From: JAPHSX01 sp041554195
GTDB lineage: Bacteria; Pseudomonadota; Gammaproteobacteria; Thiohalomonadales; Thiohalomonadaceae
Assembly (NCBI GenBank): GCA_041554195.1
Contig: JBFFMJ010000012.1
Span: 1-64,000, forward strand
Length of the DNA stretch: 64,000 bases
Direction: 5' to 3'
Of the stretch, positions 24,392 through 34,141 are shown piece by piece. The notes beneath the pieces are model-generated. The model did no database searches. It worked only from the letters and a program-made list of their open reading frames with translations, and was not told where the DNA came from. Position 1 is the first letter of the stretch; the number at the start of each line of letters is the position of its first letter. The translations under genes and the position numbers were made by a program.

Positions 24392-24988
24392 CTAACGGTG
24401 GTAGTGCAGACGCAATATTTCCAGCGCCTCATTGAGGGCAAGCATCTTTGCCCCCTCACCACCACGGTCAGGATGGTGGCGCATTACCAGTCGCCGGTAC
24501 TGCCGCTTCACCTGCTCAAACCCGCTGACCTCATCCAGCTCCAGCACTGTTAGCGCGGCAGCTACCCGCTCAGGTTCACCCAGTTGCATACGCCGCCAGA
24601 AATCGTCTAGCAGCGCTACCACGTCGGCCTCACCGGTCTTATCGAGGTTGTCCAGGTCAAGGTAGTAATCACGTAGCGGGTCGGCCTCACACAGGGCCCC
24701 ATCGCCAGCCTCATAATCCGCCAACTCGATTAACAGGGCCGAGATACGTAACAGCGCACGTTGCTCAAGATGCAGACGATCACGCAGGCGGTAAAGGGAG
24801 TGGAACAGTAGAAAGTGGCTCTGAAACAGGCCGAGGTGGTCACCCAGCTCCAGGCGGGGAAACAGGGCGTACTCTTCGTCACGCAGCCGTTTCAGTAGCT
24901 GGTATTCACTAATGCCGTCAGGATGCTGACTTAGCAGTGTCAGACATGCCTGTTCAAGAAACTCCTGCCGCGGGTGGCCTTGCGGCAT
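24392..24988 (-). CDS. DnaJ-related protein (C-terminal J domain)
   Basis: 198 residues. The N-terminal 120 residues match the DnaJ-related N-terminal domain of gammaproteobacterial proteins (QACLTLLSQHPDGISEYQLLK near the start). The J domain comes last, with the HPD motif in VMRHHPDRGGEGAKML near residue 174. HPD stimulates the ATPase of a DnaK partner; the client is unknown. Its ATG overlaps the TAA of an upstream 50-codon ORF (TAATG), so the two are translationally coupled. Confidence 0.85.
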   Translation of the reverse strand: MPQGHPRQEFLEQACLTLLSQHPDGISEYQLLKRLRDEEYALFPRLELGDHLGLFQSHFLLFHSLYRLRDRLHLEQRALLRISALLIELADYEAGDGALCEADPLRDYYLDLDNLDKTGEADVVALLDDFWRRMQLGEPERVAAALTVLELDEVSGFEQVKRQYRRLVMRHHPDRGGEGAKMLALNEALEILRLHYHR

Positions 24989-25140
24989 TAACCGATATTA
25001 AGCATCACATTTCCCTTCCATAACAGATAGGCGGGGATGGCTACTGCGGCGGCAAGGGCTATGTAAAACAACCAGGGACAAAAGGGGCCGGGGATATGCT
25101 TACATGCGGCCTGAAGCTTACAACGCTTACAACTCGACAT
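24988..25140 (-). CDS. Small Cys-rich single-pass membrane protein (50 aa)
   Basis: A short open frame of 50 residues, MSSCKRCKLQAACKHIPGPF, then CPWLFYIALAAAVAIPAYLL and a short tail. Four cysteines (positions 4, 7, 13 and 21) precede one hydrophobic helix at about residues 22-41. The CxxC plus two further Cys could bind a metal. The stop codon shares one base with the start of the DnaJ-related gene, which argues that the frame is translated. I do not recognise a family. Confidence 0.6.
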   Translation of the reverse strand: MSSCKRCKLQAACKHIPGPFCPWLFYIALAAAVAIPAYLLWKGNVMLNIG

Positions 25141-25198
25141 TCTGTGGGCTCCAATAGCAAACAAACACCTTCCATGGTATTTTCCGGAAATCCTGTCC

Positions 25199-25233
25199 GA
25201 AAAAAAAGGGTTACGTTTTCGCGTAACCCTTTT
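25199..25233 (-). terminator. Rho-independent terminator of tRNA-Lys
   Basis: On the minus strand the stem aaaagggttacg/cgtaaccctttt is followed by a run of eight T residues. It begins about 8 bp after the tRNA 3' end. Confidence 0.88.
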
Positions 25234-25240
25234 GAGTATA

Positions 25241-25316
25241 TGGTGGGCCGTGGGCGACTCGAACGCCCGACCAATTGATTAAAAGTCAACTGCTCTACCA
25301 ACTGAGCTAACGGCCC
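25241..25316 (-). tRNA. tRNA-Lys (anticodon UUU)
   Basis: 76 bases including an encoded CCA. The acceptor stem is gggccgt/acggccc, the D loop carries agctcagttggtagagca, the anticodon loop is acttttaa with anticodon TTT, and the T loop is ttcgagtc. It is flanked by its own promoter and terminator. Confidence 0.97.
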
Positions 25317-25329
25317 TGAAGAGCGGCAT

Positions 25330-25357
25330 ATCCTACCGGAAAAACGAAAAATGGCAA
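25330..25357 (-). promoter_or_regulatory. Sigma-70 promoter of tRNA-Lys
   Basis: On the minus strand a -35 of TTGCCA (25352-25357) and a -10 of TAGGAT (25330-25335) are separated by 16 bp. The -10 ends 13 bp before the 5' end of the tRNA. Confidence 0.6.
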
Positions 25358-25387
25358 CCCCCCGCCATAAATATTTTTATACTCTCT

Positions 25388-26653
25388 CTAAATGGCCTCA
25401 AGCTTACGGAAAGCACTCGGCAGCAGACGCAGATCAACCAGTGCTGTCAGCAGTGTCTTAACAAAAGTCGCTTCCTCTTCATAGACCATTTTGTAGTACT
25501 GAATCTTCATCGTCAGGGCGCTGCCGTAGACGATAGAGATGAAGGTAATGATGGAGCCGATGGCCAGGGTGGAGACCCCGGTGATGCCCTGGCCAATAGT
25601 GCAGCCCATTGCCAGCACACCACCAAAGCCCATCAGGATGGCTCCGATAAAGTGGGCGATAAAATCACCCATGGAGTTAAACCACTCGATGCGGAAACCC
25701 TTGCTGATGATCGACCAGAGGAAAGAGCCGGCGATCACACCCAACAGAGTCATAATACCCACCGTCATCAGACTGAAGCTAAAGCCACCGATGGCGTAAC
25801 CGAAGCTCTGGCCCATCGGGTTGATAAAAGTGAAGGACTGCGCCGCCAGAGGACCACCGGCGGCGGGCTTACCCTCCTCCGACTCGGCCAGCATGTCCCA
25901 CTCACCGTAGTATTGGGTCATCGAGTAACTACCCTCGTCCGGTACCTCAACCACCATATTGGCACTGACATACCACAGCGCCAGCACCGCCAGACCGACC
26001 ATCACGCCAGCAAGGATGTTATCGAAGCTGCCACGGAAATCGGACGACTTAAAGGCGTAGACAAAGATAGCCGCCACCAGCAGCAGACCGATCCAGAGAC
26101 GTGCCGTGGCGGCATTCTCGGCACCGAACAGGCTACCCAAATCCTGACCTGCACCCATGTCGATCCCCATCGGGTTGGTCCAGCCGTAGAACAGCGTGGA
26201 GTAGAGGGTGGCGTCAGAGCCGGGGAAGGGGTTGGTCATGAAGTAGGCGATTACCCCGATAACCGCCAGCACCACGATGGATTTGAGGTTACCACCACCG
26301 ATGCGAATCAGGGTTTTGTTACCGCAACCCGAGGCGAAGGTCATGCCGATGCCGAAGGTCAGTCCGCCGATCAGATGCTCAATCCAGTTCAGCTGGGCAC
26401 CGCGATAGGGAGGGAAGGTCGGGTCGAGTACCAGCATACCGCTGCTCTCAAGGATGGTCACACCCAGCAGCGCCACCGCCATTGCCAGCAACCAGGCGCG
26501 CATACGGCCCCAGTCACCGATATTCACCATATCGGATACTGCACCCATGGTGCAGAAGTTGGTCTTGTTGACCACCGCGCCCAGTACCAGGGCAATGATG
26601 AAGGCCGACCACAGCAGCATCGACTGTGCGTCGAAAAAATTCTCGAATACCAT
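25388..26653 (-). CDS. YeeE/YedE-family sulfur-compound transporter
   Basis: 421 residues with about ten membrane segments. Conserved cysteine motifs of the thiosulfate-uptake family are present: NKTNFCTMGAVSD near residue 31, FASGCGNKTL near residue 106 and GFGGVLAMGCTIGQG near residue 346. In the characterised family member TsuA, such cysteines hand thiosulfate through the membrane. The middle (residues 225-285) holds a longer loop with EVPDEGSYSMTQYYGEW that is not part of the core. No rhodanese or TusA gene is adjacent. Thiosulfate as substrate is likely but not shown. Confidence 0.85.
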   Translation of the reverse strand: MVFENFFDAQSMLLWSAFIIALVLGAVVNKTNFCTMGAVSDMVNIGDWGRMRAWLLAMAVALLGVTILESSGMLVLDPTFPPYRGAQLNWIEHLIGGLTFGIGMTFASGCGNKTLIRIGGGNLKSIVVLAVIGVIAYFMTNPFPGSDATLYSTLFYGWTNPMGIDMGAGQDLGSLFGAENAATARLWIGLLLVAAIFVYAFKSSDFRGSFDNILAGVMVGLAVLALWYVSANMVVEVPDEGSYSMTQYYGEWDMLAESEEGKPAAGGPLAAQSFTFINPMGQSFGYAIGGFSFSLMTVGIMTLLGVIAGSFLWSIISKGFRIEWFNSMGDFIAHFIGAILMGFGGVLAMGCTIGQGITGVSTLAIGSIITFISIVYGSALTMKIQYYKMVYEEEATFVKTLLTALVDLRLLPSAFRKLEAI

Positions 26654-26740
26654 CTTAAAACCTCTCTAGACTCTCTTTGGATTGTATGGCGACATTCTAT
26701 AGTTATAACGTTTAAGACTAGCCTATCACCGATTAGACAG

Positions 26741-27424
26741 CTATCGGGGTTTTCCCTGATAACGGGTGGGATCGGCCAGACCCGCCGCAGCAAAGCCCTC
26801 GGCGCGCAACCGACAGGAGTCGCAACGACCACAGGCCAAGCCCTCATCGCTGGGGTTATAACAGGAGACGGTCATACCGTAATCGACACCCAGTTTGGTG
26901 CCCTGGCGGATGATCTCCGCCTTGCTCAAATCGATTAGCGGCGCGTGGATAGTCAGGTGCTGTCCCTCCACCCCGGCCTTGGTCGCCAGGTTGGCCATCG
27001 TCTCAAAGGCCTTGATGAACTCGGGACGACAGTCGGGATAACCGGAGTAGTCCACCGCATTAACGCCGATAAAGACATCATTAGCTCCCAGCACCTCGGC
27101 CCAGGCCAGGGCCAGTGACAGAAAGACCGTATTACGTGCCGGGACATAGGTCACCGGGATCCCCTCACCGCCGCCATCCGGTACATCAATGGCATCATCG
27201 GTAAGGGCCGAGCCACCAAACTGACGCAAATCCAGCTGTACGGTACGATGCTCGGCCGCCCCCGCGTGTTCCGCTACCGCATCGGAGGCCTGTAACTCAC
27301 AATGGTGGCGCTGCCCATAGTCAAAACTCAGGGCATAACAGTCGTAACCCGCCGCGCGGGCCATCGCCAGAATGGTGGCCGAGTCGAGTCCACCGGAGAC
27401 CAGAACAACCGCTTTTTTTGTCAT
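26741..27424 (-). CDS. queC: 7-cyano-7-deazaguanine synthase
   Basis: 227 residues. QueC makes preQ0 from CDG with ATP and ammonia, a step in queuosine biosynthesis. The PP-loop VLVSGGLDSATILAMA is at the N-terminus, followed by LSFDYGQRH; the zinc site is SCYNPSDEGLACGRCDSCR near the C-terminus. A GTG immediately upstream is also possible, but the ATG at 27422-27424 has AGAGG at the proper distance. It follows queE on the same strand. Confidence 0.95.
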   Translation of the reverse strand: MTKKAVVLVSGGLDSATILAMARAAGYDCYALSFDYGQRHHCELQASDAVAEHAGAAEHRTVQLDLRQFGGSALTDDAIDVPDGGGEGIPVTYVPARNTVFLSLALAWAEVLGANDVFIGVNAVDYSGYPDCRPEFIKAFETMANLATKAGVEGQHLTIHAPLIDLSKAEIIRQGTKLGVDYGMTVSCYNPSDEGLACGRCDSCRLRAEGFAAAGLADPTRYQGKPR

Positions 27425-27515
27425 CACTACAAACCTCTATAAAACAGAAACGGCAACCAATGGCTGCCGTGTTCTAACCCTAAACTATTATATCCCTACG
27501 ACTAACGACTTTAGG

Positions 27516-28199
27516 CTATCTACCCTGCTCATCCCCCCACAGGATCTTATGTAGCTGCATCTGAAAACGCACCGGTAGCTGATCTTCGATAATCCACTCA
27601 GCTAGCTGACGCGGCTCAATAATACCAAAGGCCGGAGAGAAGAGTACGCTGCAACGCTCATTGAGCCGATACTTTTGCAGCACCGCCACCGCCCAGTCGT
27701 AGTCATTGCGATCGGCGATCACCAGTTTGACCTGGTCAGCTGCACGTAGCAGGGCGATATTTTCATAACGATTACGCGCCGCCTCACCGGAGCAGGGGGT
27801 CTTCAGATCCATCACCCGGCTCACCCGCTCATCCACCCCCGAGATATCGAGGGCACCACTGGTCTCCAGCGAAACCTCGTGGCCCGCATCGCAGAGTCGG
27901 CGCAGCAACGCCAACACCCCCTTCTGTGCCAGCGGCTCGCCACCGGTAACACAGACATGGCGGGTGTTATGTGCCGCCACCGCCGCGACAACCGACTCAA
28001 TACTCATACTCTCACCACCGGTGAAGGCGTAGCTGGTGTCACAGTAGTTACAGCGTAATGGGCAGCCGGTGAGGCGTACAAACACCGTGGGCCAACCGAC
28101 TGCATCCGCCTCGCCCTGCAGCGAGATAAAGATCTCGGTGATTCGAAGTTTTCCCGTGACCGCTTCACCCGTGGCGTCGGGTGTGAGATCAGCTACCAC
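27516..28199 (-). CDS. queE: 7-carboxy-7-deazaguanine synthase
   Basis: 227 residues. QueE is a radical SAM enzyme that converts CPH4 to CDG in queuosine synthesis. The cluster-binding motif is CPLRCNYC, a compact form of the radical SAM CxxxCxxC, followed by TGGEPLAQKGV. The start is GTG at 28197-28199, which overlaps the end of cpoB by 11 bp; no ATG occurs near the expected N-terminus. Location directly behind cpoB and before queC is common in gammaproteobacteria. Confidence 0.93.
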   Translation of the reverse strand: MVADLTPDATGEAVTGKLRITEIFISLQGEADAVGWPTVFVRLTGCPLRCNYCDTSYAFTGGESMSIESVVAAVAAHNTRHVCVTGGEPLAQKGVLALLRRLCDAGHEVSLETSGALDISGVDERVSRVMDLKTPCSGEAARNRYENIALLRAADQVKLVIADRNDYDWAVAVLQKYRLNERCSVLFSPAFGIIEPRQLAEWIIEDQLPVRFQMQLHKILWGDEQGR

Positions 28200-29040
28200 T
28201 CTTTTTCATGCGCCGGAGTTGATTACGGGCCTGACCCGCCTCGGTGGAATCGGGATAGAGTTCGATCAACTGCTCCATCATCCGCTTCGACTCGGCGGGC
28301 TTTTTCAGCTCCTGATAGCAGTAGCCGATTTTCAGCATGGCATCGGCACGTTTGCCGCTACGCGGATGGTTTGCCAGCAGCGCCTGATAGTCGCTGATCG
28401 CCTGCGTAAAGTCGCGCCGCGCATAAGCGGCTTCACCTAACCAGTACTGTGCAATATGGGCATAACGGCCATTCGGATAGTGGTTAAGAAAATCACGAAA
28501 CGCCGAGGTGGCCTGCTCGTAACGTAACTCACGCAACAGGTCGAAGGCCTTCTGGTAGGCTACACGTTCCTCTGCCAGCTGCTGCGGATTGACCACCACG
28601 GCAGGGGCTGCTGTAACCGGTGCCGCCGTACCGGTGCTGGCGGCAGGTGTTGTCGCAGGCACCTTATTGGTCGTCGTTAGTGGTGCACTGGTGAGCGGTG
28701 TTGGCGTCGTTGCACCATTCACTGGCGGAGACGCTGGCGCGACACTGGCTGCCCCACCCTCGCGCTCCAGGCGTGACATACGACGGTCGATATCAAGATA
28801 GAGTTCACGTTGCCGACTCTTCATACCGTTGGTCTGGTATTGCTGCTCTTCTAGCTGGCCGCGTAGCTGCTGCACCTCAAGTTGCAGGGCATCGACGCGC
28901 TCCATCATCTCCAGTAGCGACTGACTCTCCAGTACCCGCTCCATGCGCTCAAGTCGCTGCTCAACGGTCTCGGCCAGCAGCGGCGCACTAAAACCCAGGG
29001 CCAGTGCCGGCAGAATCAAAATTCTCGTTATTACTTTCAT
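28189..29040 (-). CDS. cpoB: Cell division coordinator CpoB (YbgF)
   Basis: 283 residues. A signal peptide (ILILPALALGFSAPLLAE) is followed by an N-terminal coiled coil (residues about 25-90, EQRLERMERVLESQSLLEMM), a Thr/Ala/Pro-rich linker and C-terminal TPR repeats (FDLLRELRYEQATSAFRDFL, then YWLGEAAYARRDFTQAISDY). In E. coli the periplasmic protein joins Tol-Pal with PBP1B during division. It is the last gene of the tol-pal block. Confidence 0.93.
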   Translation of the reverse strand: MKVITRILILPALALGFSAPLLAETVEQRLERMERVLESQSLLEMMERVDALQLEVQQLRGQLEEQQYQTNGMKSRQRELYLDIDRRMSRLEREGGAASVAPASPPVNGATTPTPLTSAPLTTTNKVPATTPAASTGTAAPVTAAPAVVVNPQQLAEERVAYQKAFDLLRELRYEQATSAFRDFLNHYPNGRYAHIAQYWLGEAAYARRDFTQAISDYQALLANHPRSGKRADAMLKIGYCYQELKKPAESKRMMEQLIELYPDSTEAGQARNQLRRMKKSGS

Positions 29041-29043
29041 CAA

Positions 29044-29619
29044 TCAATATCCCGAGTAGAGCAGTTGTACACGACGGTTAAGACGCCACGACTCTTCATC
29101 GTGGTCAAAGGCGAGGGGGCGCTCTTCACCAAAGCTGATCACCTGGATCTGCTCTCGCGATACCCCCTGCAGGGTCAACACCCGCTCGATCACCTTGGCG
29201 CGGCGCTCGCCCAGTGCCAGATTAAATTCCCGCGAGCCACGCTCATCGGCATGCCCCTCCAGCACCACGGTGACATCACGCACCTCATTCATGAAGCGGG
29301 CATGGGTGGCGAGGGCATCACGATCATCCGCGCTCAACTCGGCACTGTTATATTCAAAATAGAAGGTGCGCCTAGATAGCGGCGTGTTGGGGTCGTTCAG
29401 CAACTCGGCTATCGGCCGGCCACTAAATTCATCCATCCTGTCGGCAGGGCGAGTCACCGCCCCGTCATCACCAACTGCCGCGCCATCCCGTTGGTCGGCA
29501 CCGATACTGCGCTCATCCACCGGCACATCACCGCCACGCACATTCTCGCCACCGGTACAGCCCTGCAACAGCACCATCCCGGCCGCCATCGCAAACAATC
29601 CAAAGACTTTCACCTTCAT
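29044..29619 (-). CDS. pal: Peptidoglycan-associated lipoprotein Pal
   Basis: 191 residues. The lipobox LLQGC puts the lipidated cysteine at residue 21. The C-terminal OmpA-like domain has FYFEYNSAELS and LEGHADERGSREFNLALGERRA, the peptidoglycan-binding signature. Pal anchors the outer membrane to the wall and interacts with TolB. It starts 10 bp after tolB and ends 3 bp before cpoB. Confidence 0.96.
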   Translation of the reverse strand: MKVKVFGLFAMAAGMVLLQGCTGGENVRGGDVPVDERSIGADQRDGAAVGDDGAVTRPADRMDEFSGRPIAELLNDPNTPLSRRTFYFEYNSAELSADDRDALATHARFMNEVRDVTVVLEGHADERGSREFNLALGERRAKVIERVLTLQGVSREQIQVISFGEERPLAFDHDEESWRLNRRVQLLYSGY

Positions 29620-29629
29620 GGTTATTCCC

Positions 29630-30937
29630 CTATTTCAAAAGATACGGCGACCACGCCGGTTCACGCACATCGCCGCGACTCAGCCCCAGACGCTGGTGAG
29701 CGCGACCATCGACGGAGACCGCCTCCAGCACGCCACGACGGTTACGCTCGGAGGCGTAGATAATCATACTGCCATTGGGCGCAAAGCTGGGGGACTCATC
29801 AAAACGGGTGTCGCTCAACACCCGCATGGCGCCCGTCTCCAGCTCCTGCACCGCGATGCGAAAACGTTTGCCATCGCCGTGGACAAAGACCAGCCGTTTG
29901 CCGTCGGGCGAGAAGGAGGCCCGCGCATTATAGACCCCTTCGTAGGTGACACGTTGCGGTCTGCCCGCGGGGCGTCCGTTCTCCAGCGCCAGTCGATAGA
30001 TTTGTGGTTTACCGCCACGGTCCGAGGTAAAGAGCAGCGATTTGCCATCGGGCGCAAAGGCCGCCTCGGTATCGATGCCGCGACTGTTAGTGAGGCGGGT
30101 CAGGGCACGGCTGCGCAGATCCAGCAGATAAATCTCCGGGTTACCGTCATGTGACAGGGTGAGTGCCAGTTTACGGCCATCGGAAGAAAAGCTGGGGGCA
30201 GAGTTGAGCCCCTTAAATTCGGCCAGCAGTTCGCGCTCGCCACTAGTCACATTCTGCACATAGATGTGGGAGCGTCCCTTTTCAAAAGAGACGTAAGCGA
30301 GGCGCTCACCATCCGGTGACCAGGCTGGTGACATCAGCGGCTGTTGCGAGGTCAACACCACCTGCTCATCGTGGCCATCGGCATCGGCAATGGCGAGACG
30401 GTAGCTGCTCTCCTTGCCGCTGCGCTCCAGCGTGACATAGGCCACATGGGTGTTGAAGGCACCGCGCTGACCGCTCAGCTTTTCATAGACGATGTCGCTG
30501 ATCTGGTGGGCAACACGACGGATGCGCGAAGCCGCGGTCGGGATGGAGTAGCCGGTCAGCTGCACCCCGCGCACCACATCAAACAGCTGGAACTCCACTA
30601 CGAGCTCCCCGCCTTCGCGCAACTGAGTTCGCCCCACCACCATGTGCTCTACCCCGGCGGCGCGCCAGGCGGCAAAATTGATCTCCTTGCCGACATGTGG
30701 ATGCTGCGGCATCTGTTTTTTATCCAGCGGTGCAAAACGCCCGCTACGCGCCAGGTCAGCCGCGATGATATCCGACACATCAGTGCGGCTATCCCCCCCC
30801 GCCAACCAGCCAAAGGGCACCACGGCGATGGGCAGTGCGCCCTCTGTCCCCTGCGTAATTTCGATCACCAGCCGCGCCTGTGCCTGCCATGACAGCAGCA
30901 GCAACAATGCAGCCACACTTCGAGTAATGAATTTCAT
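29630..30937 (-). CDS. tolB: Tol-Pal system beta-propeller protein TolB
   Basis: 435 residues. A signal peptide (SVAALLLLLSWQAQA) leads to the N-terminal domain and a six-bladed propeller with repeated S-DG--LA motifs, for example PAWSPDGERLAYVSFE and PSFSSDGRKLALTLS. The frame continues 43 codons upstream into tolA, but MKFITRSVAALLLLL is the normal start. TolB is periplasmic and links TolA with Pal. Confidence 0.96.
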   Translation of the reverse strand: MKFITRSVAALLLLLSWQAQARLVIEITQGTEGALPIAVVPFGWLAGGDSRTDVSDIIAADLARSGRFAPLDKKQMPQHPHVGKEINFAAWRAAGVEHMVVGRTQLREGGELVVEFQLFDVVRGVQLTGYSIPTAASRIRRVAHQISDIVYEKLSGQRGAFNTHVAYVTLERSGKESSYRLAIADADGHDEQVVLTSQQPLMSPAWSPDGERLAYVSFEKGRSHIYVQNVTSGERELLAEFKGLNSAPSFSSDGRKLALTLSHDGNPEIYLLDLRSRALTRLTNSRGIDTEAAFAPDGKSLLFTSDRGGKPQIYRLALENGRPAGRPQRVTYEGVYNARASFSPDGKRLVFVHGDGKRFRIAVQELETGAMRVLSDTRFDESPSFAPNGSMIIYASERNRRGVLEAVSVDGRAHQRLGLSRGDVREPAWSPYLLK

Positions 30938-30944
30938 CGTTACA

Positions 30945-31767
30945 TTACGGTTTAAAATCAAACTGTATCTCCCTCTGGAATAACGCGGGATCGGCCGGCA
31001 TAGGCAAGGGGGATGCCTTGCGAACTGCCGACTCGACCGAACGCTGGAAGGCGGTATCGCCATCACAATCGGTCACCCGTACACCGACAATATCGCCGCC
31101 GGGGATCTGGTTAATCAGTACACTACACAGGGTGCCTGTGCTGCCTGGTGCACGCAACCAGTTGCGCTGCACCTTGTTAGCGATGTCACTAATATACTGC
31201 AACTGCTGCTGACTAAGCTGTTGCTGTCGCTGTGCTCGGGTCTCTGCGGCGAGTCGCTCCGCCTCGGCCTTGGCCTCGGCATCCATCTGCCGCTTCAGCT
31301 CTGCCTCACGACGCTGCTTCTCGGCTTCTTTCTGCTTGCGCTCGGCCTCATCCTTGAGTTTCTTCTCCTGTTTTTTCCGCCGCTCTTCAGCAAGACGGGC
31401 TTGCTCTGCCTCTTGCTGTTTTTTCTTCAGCTCGGCCTGCTGCTTCTGCGCCTCAAGTTTTTTGCGTTTCGCATCGGCCTGGCGCAGTTTCTCTGCGGCA
31501 ATCTCTTTGCGCTTCACCTCGACCTGACGCCTTTTCTCCGCCTCGGCCGCCCTGCGCTTCTGCTCCGCCGCCTCTTTCTTACGCTGCTCCTCGGCCTCGC
31601 GACGGCGTACCGGCGCCATCGCTGTGGCCTCATCCACGGCGCGCGCCTGGATGATCGGCTTGTTCACCGCCACCGCCGCGGGCTTCGGACGCTCCCACAT
31701 GGTAAAGGCCAGTATGCCCACCAGGATGAGGTGCACCACCACCGACCCCAGAACGGCAAATAGCCGA

Positions 31768-31778
<11 letters not shown>
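30945..31778 (-). CDS. tolA: Tol-Pal system protein TolA
   Basis: 277 residues. The single membrane helix near residues 6-27 holds the S-x3-H motif (SVVVH) needed for coupling to TolQR. A long alpha-helical domain, rich in Lys, Ala, Glu and Arg, runs from about residue 50 to 185, and the C-terminal domain contains YISDIANKVQRNWLRAPGST. The start is the ATG at 31776-31778, preceded by GAGGG and overlapping the tolR stop by 11 bp; an upstream GTG is less likely. Confidence 0.95.
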
Positions 31779-32205
<427 letters not shown>

Positions 32206-32207
32206 CG

Positions 32208-32885
32208 TTATTTGCTGTGCGCCTGACGTTGCAGCAGGGTGGAGAACTCTTCCTTAAAGGTCTCGAAGCGATTCTCTATACGCTCGACATCATTGGCAAA
32301 GCGATTATAGGCAACCACCGCGGGGATCGCCGCGAACAGCCCCATCGCGGTGGCGATCAGTGCCTCAGCGATGCCGGGAGCGACCATCGAGAGGGTGGCG
32401 TGTTGCGCACTACCGAGGGCGCGGAAGGAGTTCATTATCCCCCACACCGTACCGAACAGACCGACATAGGGGCTGGTGGAGCCTACGGTGGCAAGAAAGG
32501 CAAGACCGGCCTCCAGCTTGTCGACCTCACGACTCATGGCGACACGCATCGAACGCTGCGCCCCCTCCACCACCGCCATCGGCTCGACCCCGCCCTGCTT
32601 GCGCAAGCGGGCAAACTCACCGAAGCCTGATTCAAAGATAATCGCCAGCCCGTCCAGGCTCTTGCGCCGCTTATTCATCTGTTTATAGAGTTCCACCAGG
32701 TCGATGCCGGACCAGAAGCGGTTCTCGAAGGTCTCGGCATCCTCACGCGAACGCTTGATCTGCCGCGCCTTTTGCAGGATCACACTCCAGGAGGCGATGG
32801 AGATCAGCAGCAGCAACAACATCACCAGCTGCACCAGCAGACTGGCGTTGGCGAACAGGCTCCACAACGACATATCCGTACTCAT
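32208..32885 (-). CDS. tolQ: Tol-Pal system protein TolQ
   Basis: 225 residues of the MotA/TolQ/ExbB family with three membrane helices. The conserved segment PYVGLFGTVWGIMNSFRAL and the following GIAEALIATAMGLFAAIPAVVAYN form the motor helices. It is the first tol gene here: the space upstream to ruvB is only about 100 bp and holds no ybgC. Confidence 0.96.
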   Translation of the reverse strand: MSTDMSLWSLFANASLLVQLVMLLLLLISIASWSVILQKARQIKRSREDAETFENRFWSGIDLVELYKQMNKRRKSLDGLAIIFESGFGEFARLRKQGGVEPMAVVEGAQRSMRVAMSREVDKLEAGLAFLATVGSTSPYVGLFGTVWGIMNSFRALGSAQHATLSMVAPGIAEALIATAMGLFAAIPAVVAYNRFANDVERIENRFETFKEEFSTLLQRQAHSK

Positions 32886-32989
32886 TCTTATTCCTCAGCC
32901 CATGTTATTAGCGGGGTTTGCTTCATCGATTCTGATTTCAAACGCCGGCCTGCGTAGATAGACCGACTCAGAGCGAATAAATTCCACAT

Positions 32990-34048
32990 TCACTCATCGC
33001 CGTTGGAGAAACGCTCCATCTCCTTCTGCCGCGTTGCCTCCTTGCCCTCGGGCGGTGTCATCCCAAAGTGCAGGTAGGCGCTGTTGGTGGCGATACGACC
33101 GGTGCGGGTGCGCATTAAAAAACCCTGCTGGATAAGATAGGGTTCGAGCACATCCTCAATGGTGCCGCGCTCCTCGCCGATCGCCGCGGCAATGTTATCC
33201 ACCCCCACCGGGCCACCATCGAACTTCTCGATAATCGCCAGGAGCAATTTGCGGTCCATCATGTCAAAACCGTTCACATCGACATCAAGCATGTCGAGGG
33301 CGCGTCCCGCCACTTCGGCTGAGACCCTGCCGTCGGCCTTCACCTCAGCATAGTCACGCACCCGGCGTAGCAGACGGTTGGCGATACGCGGGGTGCCGCG
33401 TGAACGGCGCGCGATCTCCTTAGACCCCTTCTCATCGATCAGCACATCAAGGATCTTAGCTGAACGTGAGACGATGTGGGTGAGATCGGCGGTATCGTAA
33501 AACTCCAGCCGCTGTACGATACCGAAGCGATCACGTAGCGGCGAGGTAAGCATCCCGGCACGGGTGGTGGCACCGATCAGGGTGAAGGGGGGCAGGTCGA
33601 GTTTAATCGAGCGGGCCGCCGGGCCTTCACCAATCATGATGTCGATCTGGTAGTCCTCCAGCGCCGGGTAGAGTACCTCCTCAACCACCGGGGAGAGGCG
33701 GTGGATCTCGTCGATAAACAGCACGTCGTGGGGTTCGAGATTGGTCAGCAAGGCGGCGAGGTCACCGGGGCGCTCCAGCACCGGGCCGGAGGTCTGGCGT
33801 ACGCTTACCTCCAGCTCATTGGCGATGATGTGAGCCAGGGTGGTTTTGCCGAGACCCGGCGGGCCGAACAGCAGCACATGGTCCAGCGCCTCCTGGCGTT
33901 TGCTCGCCGCCGAGATGAAGATCTCCATCTGCTCGCGCACCTTGCGCTGGCCGACATAGTCCGCCAGTAGTTTGGGGCGAATGGCGCGATCCTGCGCCTC
34001 CTCCTCGTGCTTCGGCTCGTTGCTGATCAGGCGATCGGTTTCGATCAT
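32990..34048 (-). CDS. ruvB: Holliday junction helicase subunit RuvB
   Basis: 352 residues. The AAA+ motor of branch migration. Walker A GPPGLGKTTLAH near residue 66, Walker B LFIDEIHRL near residue 115, and the sensor GATTRAGMLTSPLRDRFG are visible. The C-terminal winged helix ends with EPYLIQQGFLMRTRTGR. It lies 93 bp after ruvA. Confidence 0.97.
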   Translation of the reverse strand: MIETDRLISNEPKHEEEAQDRAIRPKLLADYVGQRKVREQMEIFISAASKRQEALDHVLLFGPPGLGKTTLAHIIANELEVSVRQTSGPVLERPGDLAALLTNLEPHDVLFIDEIHRLSPVVEEVLYPALEDYQIDIMIGEGPAARSIKLDLPPFTLIGATTRAGMLTSPLRDRFGIVQRLEFYDTADLTHIVSRSAKILDVLIDEKGSKEIARRSRGTPRIANRLLRRVRDYAEVKADGRVSAEVAGRALDMLDVDVNGFDMMDRKLLLAIIEKFDGGPVGVDNIAAAIGEERGTIEDVLEPYLIQQGFLMRTRTGRIATNSAYLHFGMTPPEGKEATRQKEMERFSNGDE

Positions 34049-34141
34049 TATCGTTATAGCCTATCCGGTTTGTAGTTGTCCGTATCTTACCGCCTGGCAG
34101 CGCCGGTTTCCGCCCCTAAATAGGCGAAATGCGTACCATGA

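Noticed and set aside
27428..27515. Hairpin acggca/tgccgt between queC and queE as a terminator or riboswitch
   Set aside because: The stem is only six base pairs with no T-tract, and no preQ1 riboswitch pattern is visible.
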